This document shows, in pieces, positions 1-11,354 of a stretch of DNA of 64,000 nt (positions are counted from its first letter, which is position 1; every line of letters starts with the position of its first letter). The notes under the pieces were generated by a model. The model saw only the letters and a list, made by a program, of their open reading frames with translations. It was not told the DNA's origin and ran no database searches. The translations under genes were made by a program, and so were the position numbers. Origin of the DNA: Scortum barcoo (Eukaryota; Chordata; Actinopteri; Centrarchiformes; Terapontidae); contig CM041547.1 in the NCBI GenBank assembly GCA_023238725.1, positions 19,477,144 through 19,541,143 of the forward strand, read 5' to 3'.

Positions 1-1484
1 AGGAATGGGATTTCTTGGAAGTGCTGTCCACCTGTGATGTAAAGCTCTCAAGCAAAATGGCCTTGATGTTAATGTACAAGAAAATATTTTATTATGTTTC
101 ATCATATTTGGAATGATGGAGGAGTTGTATCTTTATGAAATCTTTGTCCAATTCGCTTTTTATTTGTAATTGACTTATTCTTGATATACAGCACTTCTGT
201 CATTCCTCTTTCTGTGCTCTGATTATCTTATTTAATGGTTATGTAATGTAATAATAATATAAATGCTTTTATTTTGGAGGGGAGGGAGCAGTTTTGCAGT
301 TATGTCATTGTTATTGTTTTATATTGATAAAAGCAGCCTGGGGTCGGAGAGGGTCTCCAATAGGAAGATGTTGTGTATTTAAACAATTAGCCTGATATTT
401 TAGGATCGCTCTTGCTTAGGTACACGCTGATATTTCTTTGCTTGTTTTAATAAAATACAAGCAAACACACAAGTATGCTATTAGAAATTTCCAGAACTCT
501 GTCTTCCAGGTCAACCCAAGATGTAAGTTAGCAACTTAAAGAGTCCTGAAAATACTTACATCAGTTTAGATTATTTTTCCTATCTGGTTAAAGTGTGCAA
601 AGAAAGCAATGCTCAACCAGCCGTTGGCAGGAGTGGTTGCTATCATTAGAATTATGTTACAAATTGTGAATTTTTTTTTTTTTTTTGTCTTTCCCCTTGA
701 TGTTTTTTGTTGTCTGAATTTCTGTGTTCATTTTGATGTTTGTTTTTTAATAAAACAACACATGACAGTGATTGGTGCACATGTTCTTTCAGTGGTAAAA
801 ACATCACTTTGGTTGTGGAGGTATAATTTCGGAAGTACAAAATCGAGCACAAAAAAAGAGACCACATTTAATGTTTCATCTGAATGTTGGTGATGACTGT
901 GTGTGACTGTGTCAGTTTGATAACGATGACTGTGTGAAGTTTATTGGTTTCCTCTTTCTCACACACACACACACTGCGCAGCCAAGTGATGAACACTGGA
1001 CACCTCCATCTAAATGAAACTGCAATTCACAAAGAGAGGTGACATGCCTGGATACATGATGAGTCCCTGCCCACTGGAGGGAGCGAGAAACCGCTGATCA
1101 CCACAAAGGTGTTGAAGGAGTCAGGAGAGTGCAAGCACCAAATTAGAAAATATCAAATAAAATGATAAGGTGACAAGAGGCAGTCATCACATCATGGCCA
1201 ATAATAAAACAGACCATGTAAGTTTTTATTTTAAGAGGTATCATATTAATTCTAATTAATATTTCATTAATAAGGAAAGGTGACCTGATATCAAATATGT
1301 GGACTGAAATATCAGCTTTTAAAACAAGACTATTTATTCAAAATCATTATCTTGTCCTAAATGTTTTAGGGTGAACGGAACCTTTCAGTCCTCTATCTGT
1401 GTGTTTCTGGTCGGACAGATTTCAGTGACGCACCGCTTAAAACTAGAGAAGCCCGGAAGTGTAGGGTGAACTCACGTGCACACC
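1..1484. other. Intergenic DNA left of nol12
   Basis: I see no convincing coding exon here. It is AT-rich and carries two plus-strand AATAAA signals, at about 449-454 and 747-752, so the left part could be the 3' untranslated region of a plus-strand gene lying outside the window. A short (AC)n run sits at about 960-974. The right end is the nol12 promoter, with an ETS-like CCGGAAGT near 1454 and no obvious TATA box. Confidence 0.4.
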
Positions 1485-3401
1485 ATGAAAAACTCAAAAA
1501 AACACAACAATGTGTCCCAAAAGGCGAAATTCAAGCCAGGAGCCAAGAAAAGAGAAAACAAATGCGTCGTAACGTTTGACGACAAAGACAGACAGTAAGT
1601 TTATCTGCAGCTAGCTTCTTTAACCTCTTTCAACTACAGGTTAGCATTAGCTTTACAGTTTTACTATGAAATTTAGATTGTTATAATATTATCCACAATA
1701 TGTGGCATGTGCAGGTTGTTTCTATGTCAAAATAAAACCAAACGATATTTCAAACCATTACAAGATTTTACAGTTGTCAGTTGTTTACCAATAGATTCAA
1801 AATCATTTGTGTCACATTGTGGACAACATAAACCTAAAAAACTCACCCAGTTTGAATTGTGAAGAGCCGCAAGAATTAGTCTATTACTTGATTAATCAAC
1901 TATAAAATCACCAAGCATTTTGATAATTGATCAATTGTTTTGGGAAAGAAAATTGTCCAAATTCTTTGATTTCAGCTTCTCAGATCAGAATATTTTCTGG
2001 TTTCCTTAGTGACAGGAAACTGAATATCTTGGGGTTGTGGACAAAAGACATTTGTTGAATATCTCGTTACCAGTTCAGATTTTATTGTAGCAGAATTGCT
2101 GTTAAATGTACCCTATAATCCTGCAGAGACTTTACAGAGCGACGATTTTTCCTAAGTCTCTCCCTCTTGTGCCCTGTCAGGGACTATTTAACTGGTTTCC
2201 ATAAGAGAAAGGTGGAAAGGAGGAAAGCAGCAGTGTCAGAAATTCGAAAGAAAATCAAGGATGAGCAGATCAGAGTCCGAGAAGAAGTAAGTGTAAAGTG
2301 AAAGAGTTCGTATCTGTATGTGTTATGTGAATCGTTAAGGAAAGGCATTCACTGGTGTTGATGTTTGTTTGTCTGGTACCAGAGGCACAAGGAATACTTA
2401 AAGATGCTGAAGGAGAGGACAGAAGCCCTTGGTGAGTCGTGGGTCATTTTACTGATTGTAACACTTCAGAATATTACTACTACAGTATTGACATTAAATG
2501 ACTTTTTGCATTTTCCCCCCTCACTTGATCCCACCTCTCAGAGGAAGCTGAAGGTGATCTGGACGAACTGATAACCAGTACAACAGAGTCTGTGCAGTAT
2601 GATCACCCCAACCACACCGTCACCGTGACAACCATCAGCGATCTTGACCTCACAGGGGCTCACCTGCTCGGACCCGCCGCAAATCAGGTAAACGGTCAAG
2701 CTTCAGCTTATCCTAATAGCATACATGAGTGTTTCTGATCAGGTATAATGATGCTGGTTTTACTGCATGTGGTTGCTCTGAAAGTAACTGAGAATCACAC
2801 TGGCAGCAGTGAAACTCCTGTAACTGTGAATCTTTGTGAAGGTCAATGAGGAGGGAGAGGATGAAGAAAAAGGGGAGGAGGAAGAGGAGGAGAAGAAAAT
2901 AAGTTCAATGCCAAGAAAAGCGGGAAAACCAATCCTCAACAAAAAGTAAGCTCTTCTCTACACATGAATATCAATAAGAGTGACCAGTTTTTCCAGGCAC
3001 AAATTTAATGTTTTTGATGTTTTGGCTATTAGTCAGGTTTCACTTAGGCTCTGAAGTTTGTTTATGGGCGATGAAATTGTGCTAGACCCCAACAATACAG
3101 TTTCATAATAGCTGTCCTTAGATGTTCCTTCAGTTTGTCTGTCATCCTCCAGCCTCTCTCAACACAGCTGCATTTCTTTTTTTTCCCTCTCCCCTGATGT
3201 GACAGGATCCGCTCCCTGACTGCGTCGCTCAACACTTACACCAGCAAGCGGAAGAGGAAAGGGAAGCAGGAAGGCCGACGAGGACGGGGCCACACGTCAG
3301 ACAGGAGACCCGGTGCTGCAGAGAGCAAAAACAGAGGCGGGAGGACCAGCAAGTGGCAGAGACGTCGAAAGACTGGGAAAAGAGTGCATCATCAGGACTG
3401 A
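1485..3401 (+). CDS. nol12: Nucleolar protein 12 (Rrp17 family)
   Basis: Nucleolar RNA-binding protein of the Nol12/Rrp17 family, which acts in pre-rRNA processing of the large-subunit precursor. Six coding exons fit phase exactly: 1485-1594, 2181-2286, 2383-2431, 2542-2687, 2842-2945 and 3206-3401, giving 236 residues (human about 213). The start follows CACACC and opens MKNSKKHNNVSQKAKFKPG. The conserved family core (VTFDDKDRQDYLTGFHKRK and then a long basic helix with RRKAAVSEIRKK and RHKEYLKMLKER) spans residues of about 29-90. A glutamate-rich stretch (exon 5) and a very basic Arg/Lys C-terminus (GRRGRGH, TSKWQRRRKTGKR) follow, typical of nucleolar proteins. AATAAA signals occur at 3661 and 3733. 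The next gene downstream is triobp, the same neighbour as in human 22q13.1, which supports orthology. Confidence 0.95.
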
Positions 3402-5025
3402 TGGAGAACTATAATGTAGGGTTTAAACTGTGAAAATGTTTGTCTTCGTAAGTCCCACAGGCAAGCAAATTGGACTTTGGAGGATTTATGCTCCTGTGTT
3501 TCAGCAGGACGTACAGATGCTGAGAAGACGGTAAAAGGAACACAAGCTAATGTGGACGTTCAGAGTCTGCGTTGGATCGTCTGTTATGACATCGCTCAAC
3601 ATGTCCACAGCAGCTGCCTCTCAAAATCATGTGCAATGTGGTCCCATGTACATTTTTCAAAATAAAACTGTTTTTGTAGTATTGTTTCTTAAATGTATAC
3701 AAACTGTACTGTCTTTACCTGAACCTTCATTAAATAAAAGATTAATCTTCCTTATAAGTGACCTTGTGATTCACCCATGTCTCACACACTGTCATTGTGC
3801 TCTGTGTGGATTTTTTTTCTTGCCATTGTTTAATAGGAAACCTGACGCTGTTGTCAACATCCTCTCCAGAACATCAGGAAATCAACCCTTAGCTCTGTGT
3901 TTCCTCATAGCTCAGTATTACCTGAGTGTGATCTAAGGGAGAACTGGCCACTGTGTCTCTTCCAGCACTATTCCTTATTCGAGAACCTTATACCACACAG
4001 CCAACGGTCTGAATGTATGTTAAACCCCCACCTCACCAGTGTTTATTTATTTACGTTAACCTGAGCCAGCGTGTGCCAGCTGTCTCTAGCATGAGCGTTT
4101 CATGTCACTTTCTAAAGCCCATGATATTTAATACAACCGCTCAATGGAGGAACCAGCAGGCCACTGGCTCCATGTTGGCTCTGGGCCTGGGTGCGCTTCA
4201 GGGTCTGCGCCGCGTAAACGAGAGAGCCGTCATGCCGCCACAGATGCTTCAGTTTCAGTCATTGTCAGAGCAGCCAATGGGATTGATTTGAGGGTTTGTC
4301 AGCTCAGGAGGATAGAGAGCATGGGGAAGAAGAGGCATGTGCCGATGGGGGTCTGATGGGCAGTTTATCCTCGGACTCCCAATGACACATTCAATGTTGA
4401 GCTGACAGCAGGAGCCTCTCTTGTCAGGTAATGCTCATTTATCATTTTTATATCAAAGCTATCAACAAAATATTTTCTACTACTTTCATAATCCTATTTT
4501 TTACTGTCTAAATAGGGCCCTCTGTTACCAGAGGCTGGAAAAGCTGTTGTTACAGTGCATGCGTGGTTATCACCTACCTGAACAGTTCCACTTTAGATCC
4601 TGCATGAACCATGAAATAAAAGATCCTCCTTAGTATTCAGTGTGAGCTGCTGCTCTGTGCTTACAACTGTCTCAAAGTAATGCAGTGTCACAGCCACACT
4701 CAACAGCATGGAGAGTTGGTTTTCGTAATTCTGAAAACTGCTCTGAGTCTTGCTTTTTCTTATTTCATCTCACTTGGTTATGGAAGATGCTCTGCAACTT
4801 TTGGAAAGGCAGTTCATTCAGCATGTCTCTGCTATACTTTTAAAGTGATTTCACATGTGCAGCACAAATTTCTCACCAACACATTTATACATAACAAACT
4901 GTTGTTTGTGTCATTACTGTTTGTTTTATGTTTCATTGTGATACTACTCCTGGCCCACCCTCTGTTGTGTCCAAGTTTTCTCTGCTGGATGCGATGATCG
5001 TGCGGGTCCCCTCTCTGGACTCACC
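3402..5025. other. nol12 3' UTR and triobp upstream region
   Basis: The first 350 bases are the nol12 3' untranslated region, ending at AATAAA 3661 or 3733. The remainder has short chance open frames without splice support or recognisable similarity. The 5' leader of the long triobp transcript must begin here or further left; I could not place its cap site. Confidence 0.5.
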
Positions 5026-8000
5026 ATGCCCCTCTCCGGCGACGAGCCCATCTGCCCCAAGTTCCAGCCCAACATCTTTGACCCCTCCCGCTGCCACGAC
5101 TGCCTGCGCCAGAGGCACCTGCACGCCGGCGCAGGGGAGAGCGCAGAGACGGCGCCACAGCAGAAATCCACAGCAGAGACTGGAACTAGGGCTAAAACTG
5201 GGGCTGGGGTTGATAGTGGGATTGGATCAGGCAAAGGAGTGTTGTTAACACCAATCCCATCCCAGGCAGAGGAAAGAGACACCAGCAGCAAGGTAAGAAA
5301 GAAGAGAGGGGCAGAGAGGAAGAGGGAGGAATGATGAACAAAGCAGCTTGGTAACAGGGTCGACACGAGAACAACAGTAGAATAAGGTGCTGAGTGATGG
5401 GATTAGCTGGACCTGAAGAAAGGCAGGAAGGTGAGGGCATTAGAGGTCACAGGTGAAGTCAAAAAGACACTGAGGTCAGATACGAAGTCAGGGGAAACAG
5501 ATTGAAATGCTGTGTGTATTTCTTGACCAAGCCTTAATTTTCAGACCAGAAATGGTTCACAAGGCTTCATGACAACATTTGGAATTGAACATTTGAATAG
5601 GTTTTTCCCTAGACAGAAAAACTTTGACCTCCCAAAAAAGTCAGTGTTTCTGGTGGTGAGTGAAGAAATCACCATCTAATTTAACATGTAAACACAGTTC
5701 GCGAGATCATGTGCGAGTCTTTGTTGCTTGGGAGTAAATTCTGAAAAGGTCAGAGACGGAGACGTGACAGTGAGAAGCAAGGGGTGGAAGCAGTGGCTCC
5801 TATTATAAATTAACGAAGCTGGATCACTTACTGCTCTCTTGGGAATCACTTGCAATATTAGACAGTGAGGGAACACACAGAAAGGATGGAAATGAGTCTG
5901 TAAAGTGTTAAAACTGCTCTGGTTTCTATCTATGCTGCTTCGATGACACAACTGCAGCTGCGCCTTGACAGTGATTCATTTCAGCGTGTAAATTCATGTA
6001 TGTTGAATTGTTCCGCTGCAGTTCCTTTGTGATTCCTCACCTGTAGTTTCCTGGAAGTTGAAGGGAAAAGTGCCAATATTTGACATTTACAAGACAGGTT
6101 TAGATCCTTTTTAAGGCAATCTATTTCAAGAGAAGTGGTTTATGGCAAGAAAGAAAAGTGATCAAATGTTAATGAGGAAAAGCCACAAGCCGGGTCGAGT
6201 TACAGAGGTGTAACCCTAATCTAGCAGCAGACTGCTGAACATGTGAGTGTGTCAGAGAGGACAGAGGGGACGGACACTTTTTAGCTACCCCTCTACTTGA
6301 GGAGATGGAGCCAGACAGAGAGATCTAGGATTTTCTATGCATGTGCTTTCTTACACTGATGTAAAGTCAGATAGCTAGACACACAGTCAGCAGACATCAG
6401 CGGCTCTTCCTCAAGTTTGCTGCAACATCGTGATTGGCCCGCATCTCACCCTTGTCGTCCTATCAGGAAGATTCTGACGGACTATCGGTGGTGAGCAGCT
6501 ACTGTGATGTCAATGGAGACCGTCTGGGCCATGAGGAGAGCTCTTTGTGCATCCTGAGCCCCGACTGTGAGCTTTATATCTGTGACGGCGACGACGACGA
6601 CAGCACTGACAGGTAGGCGCACTGGATGCTGATAATAATTCATTTAGGAGAGCCAGAAAAGTGGAATTGTAGACTTCAGTGTATAATTTCAGAGTTTTAC
6701 TGAATTCAGTTGTCACCAAAATCCTTTATTATTATTATTTAGAAACATCTTGTAGTCTTCAGTCATGTATTCAAAACCTCACCAGTTCTGTTCACCATGC
6801 TCTCCTACCTAAAACCCTCAGGTTCACTTACAACGTTACCCTATGAAGCATCAATGTTTTCTCTCCTCCTTCTTTTCTCCCCTCCTCCCTTGTTCTCCAC
6901 ACTGTCAATCTCTCACCTTCCCATCTCCTCTTCCACGCAGCTGTTGTGACCAGAGTGACTACCAGGAGTTCAGCGGCTCTGTCAGTGCAGAGGACGAATA
7001 TCTGCCGATCCGTAGCCATTCAGCCAAACTCGGCATGACCCGGCTCGACCCTCCGCCCCATCGGCCCAACCCTCGAACATGGCTGGATGAAGCTCGGAGC
7101 AGAGACAGCTTCACTAGCAAATCAGGTATATGACAGCTGACAGTTGTTTTATTCATTTCTTGGTAGAAAGGATACATTTGAAAGTCTGGAAAATATGCAT
7201 GACTCAATGGAAGCATAGTGTGAGTAGGTATGAGTCCTGTACACCAGCAGATCAAGGCTTCAGTAAACCTATGACTTACTACACTTGACCAATCCCTATC
7301 CAGTTACAGCCAAAGGTGTTCTTTACTTGGCAATACTGTTTGATGTCACCAGCTGAGGTGTCATGGAGCAATTATCAGTAATACAATATCGCTGAGTTTG
7401 TGTCAGGAAACCTCGAGTAGTTGCTTGGTGGTTGAACTTTGACGTGTGCATCTCTTATTTCTGTTTTTGCCCTGTCTATTTCTGTCACCCTGTATGACTT
7501 CTCTTTTCTTAAAAGGGCTCAGAGAAGACAGAGAGAAGCGTGAAAGTGGCTTCTTCTCCATGGGGAAGGCAGCGGGTGCCCGCCTACTCCGTGACAGTCC
7601 GTCTGGTCCTTTCCGCCATTTTGAGAGAGGGCATCCCATCTTCAGCAGCAGAAACATAGAGCCCAAAGACACCATCCCCTTCAGAAACCCTAATCTTGGC
7701 GTGGCCTCTGAAAGGCAAATAACGGGCACTCTAAATGAGGACCTGCCAGTGGAAATCCCACCTCCTGACCCCTATGAAATTGCCGTTGAGGTGGAGGCAC
7801 AAGTCGGCCCCCGCTCTCCGAGTCCTACTCCTTTCAAGATTGCAGAATCCCTGGCCTCAACTGGGCGAAAAGGTTTCAGCAGTTCATATGGCCGGGGAAA
7901 CCCTCCCTCTCACATCTCTTCCTATCAACAGTCAGGACGTTTTGATTCCTCAAGGCAAGGCTCGGCTCTGCAGTCTCGCTCTTCTTCTCCCTCACGTGGA

Positions 8001-9602
8001 AACTTACCATTCAGACGCAGCGAGTCCAGTGCTTCCCTCAACAGACAGAACTTTGATGGTGGAGGGTGGTCTCGAGGGATAGAGCCAGGATCCAAAAACT
8101 CCTCGCAAGGCACATCTGGGCGACGCGTCGAGTCAGGAACTCTGCCAAGAAACTTTAAATCCTTTGCCAGCTCGGTCCACTCCCAAGCCAGCACCATTTC
8201 TGATTTCAGGAGTGCCTTGAGAAAAACAGAAGTAAGTGGGTCCTTGAGCGGTCGGGGTCGTGACAGCAGAAGTTCATCTCCCTCAAGGAGGGACTATAAA
8301 CCTTCAGGCCAAATGTCTCTTCGCAAAACTGAAATCACCAGCAGTTCATCTAACGGACGTGGGCGTGACAGCCGTATTTCGTCTCCCTCGAGGAGAACTT
8401 CTACTAGTCTGCGTGACAGTCCCTCACCGCCAAGGAGAAATTTCAGCTCGTCTAGCCAATCCCTGCTTCGTAAATCTGAATCACTTATGTCTCTAAGTGG
8501 ACGCAGTCATCATGGACGCTGTGGCTCCCCCATTAGAGAAGGCTACGATATTGAAAGCCAGGCTCTGCTACGTAAGCCAGCAGCTAAGAATGGACTGAAT
8601 GACCAAGAAAATGAAAGTCCCACTGTGTCTCCATCCATACGAGGTTACGTCACAGGTCAGTCTGTGCTCCGTAAGACTGAATCAAGCCTTGTCGGTGGAA
8701 AGCGAGGTCGTGACAGCCGTTGTTCCTCTCCCTCCAGGAGAGGCTATGAAAACCCCAATCAGTATCAACTTAGGAAAACAGACACCAGTGGTTCATTACA
8801 TGGTCGCAGTCGTGAAAGTCGGAACTCCTCCCCTTCCAGGAGAAGCTACGAAGCTCCTTCTCAGTCTCTGCTCCGCAAGTCCGAAGTAAACAGTTCTGTC
8901 AGAGGCCGTAATAGCCACAGCTTGTTGCCTTCAAGGAAAAGCTATGATGTTCCTGACCGGCGCTCACTGCAGAAAACAGAAACTAGCAGCTCCTTTAACA
9001 GCAAGAGCCACAACGGCCGCAACTCCTCTCCCTCTAGAAAAGGCAACAGTGACCCACCAGGCTACTCAATCCTTCGAAATGCCACAAATGGAGATTCCAG
9101 TCCTTTCGTTCAGAGAAAAAACACTTACCATGACTCAAAATCTGACTCTAACCGCTGGCGGGAATCAACTCATTCTGTCCGCAGCTCCTCGTTATCTCGT
9201 GCTGCCTCTCCCTCTAGACAGACCACAAATGGCAGGAGAACAGCTTTTGTCACCTTGGAAACGCCCAGGAGCCCCGGCAGCAACAGATCTGGAGTTGCTA
9301 GACACGGCCTTGAGGAACGCCACCCCTCATCCAACGACAAGAGGCCTTCCCACCGCACACGGAGCCCTTCTCCTTCACCTCAGATTCAAATGCGGAGGCA
9401 CACGTCCTCCCAGAGCTCCATGGAGTCGTCAGAGTCGGGCCAACCATCGGTGGCGTCCACAGGACGGAGCAGAGAGGAGTATGCAATGATGGCCGATGTG
9501 CCAAAGGTCAAAATGATCCATCAAAGAGAAGGGCCGGGCTATGTGGGGCGGCCTCAGAACCAGCAGCACTCTCTGAGGCAGGAACTCTTTAAACCAGCCT
9601 AG
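5026..9602 (+). CDS. triobp: TRIOBP short, repeat-only form (TRIOBP-4-like)
   Basis: Alternative reading of the first four triobp exons (5026-5292, 6467-6612, 6941-7125, 7516-9602) that runs through to an in-frame TAG at 9600-9602 and yields about 894 residues. The tail beyond 9478 (REEYAMMADVPKVK, then QREG) resembles a conserved human TRIOBP stretch (REEYTVLADLP), so it is probably real coding sequence. Mammals make a comparable form, TRIOBP-4, that has the actin-bundling repeats but no PH domain or coiled coils. No donor after 9480 has the phase needed to join the 9798 exon, which supports termination here. Transcript evidence is absent. Confidence 0.55.
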
Positions 9603-11300
9603 GTCAGACTCACATTACAACACAAAAAATGGAAGGGATGGTGTTGTCAAAATATTTAAACACTATGTACTTTAGGCCTGTCACATGTATTTATTTTCAT
9701 GGTATTTAACAGTGTAGACCACAAATTCATTTTGGTCATCAGATTGGATAAATTTGATCTAATCAGACACACTGCTGAGCCGTTTTTGTTGTTTCAGTCA
9801 CTCCCTGAGCAAGCATCCCTCCAGAGAGTGGGAAGATACAGGGGACGCTGAGAGAGACTGGCACTATGGTGGCAGCGGGTATCTATCTCGAGCTCACTCC
9901 TCCACCTCGTTGCAGGTAGGCTGGTTTTTGGAGGAGTGAAAGAGTGTTATTTATTTATTCACTGATTTATTTTTTTAACTTGGCTTTTTTTTCATGTTAC
10001 TGGGAGAATATTACTTTTAGCAAAACTGGCAATGCACTGACCAGAACCTTTATTAGATATTTGAGATTTACAGAGGTATGCGCACTGCATTAAGCACCTT
10101 TTCCCCCTGCACAATATAATCCATTGCAGCTTGTGCTCTGTGGTTTTCACCTTTCATTAATATGTTAATACCTAACCACATCTTCCCCATACCATACACC
10201 AGATTTGAAAAAGCCTGTGGATGTGAAACTCCAGAGGTTTCTGTGTTTGCTCGGTCACACATTGATTATCTTCATAACTACAAGCTGTTCCTTTCCAGAG
10301 GTCTGGCAGCCCCACGGCAGATGAGGGCAGTTCTTGGAAAGGCAGCCACCACAGATCAGAACAAATGCAGGTATGTGACACAGCCAGTCCATTTACAGTA
10401 AACGTGTTTTTTTTTACTATATATTTGTGTGTGCATGTGGATAAAACGTCTCTCCCACTGTGCCATATGGAGGGCGAAGTCATTATCACCACTATTTGTA
10501 ATGAACATAATAAACCTGCAGCACACGTGGTTCAACACAAGTTTATTGCAGTTCAGCCTATTTCAATATATGTTATCTTTAGGTTACATATTTACCAGAC
10601 GTGCTGGCAGCATGGCCAGTGTTCACACTGACCCCGTCTATAATTGTAATGTTTTTATGTACTTGGCACCCTAAAGTGCTGCCATTGCTGTAGTATCTTC
10701 AGCTCTTTGTTTTTAAATTCCCTTTGAACGGCTGGTTGCTGCGCGTCCACAGACTTCACCTACACCCTACAGGCATTTCATAAGACTGACTGAGCTTTGT
10801 CAATTGTGGTCTGCTGGGGCATGTGTTGAAATTCCTGAACTGAAACCAATAGCTACCAAGAGAGGATTTTGGAGGTGTGTGTGTGTGTGTGTGTGTGTGC
10901 ACCACTTTGTTTGCAACCCCAAAAAGTTTTTTTTTAACCATTGGGGGAAAATACAGCAAGTAAATTTGCTGTGTATGTTTGGAAAGTTGGTGATTACCCA
11001 ACTTTTTTTTTTCATGTCAGTGACCCCCCCCCCAAATATATTTTTGAGAAGTTTGGTCCCGAGAAGAGGGATGGAGTGAGACCTCACAGAGAAGAGTCGC
11101 TTTTAGACGTTTTCTTCTCATGTTGGTGCGATTCATAGGAGGTAAATTATCTCCAATGTCACCGGGGGACCCTCATTACCCCCCCTGAGCCCCTGGAGGT
11201 CCCCGGACGCGGGTTTTCGAGCCAGTACCGAGCGGTGAGGAAGGAGGAGGCCTGTTTTCTCAAACGATCTTCGCGGATCCGCCCAGGAAGTGGCAGACAG

Positions 11301-11354
<54 letters not shown>

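Noticed and set aside
4013..4356. Open frames near 4013-4356 as an extra upstream triobp exon
   Set aside because: No conserved motif and no acceptor/donor pair in suitable phase; the start at 5026 already matches the family N-terminus.
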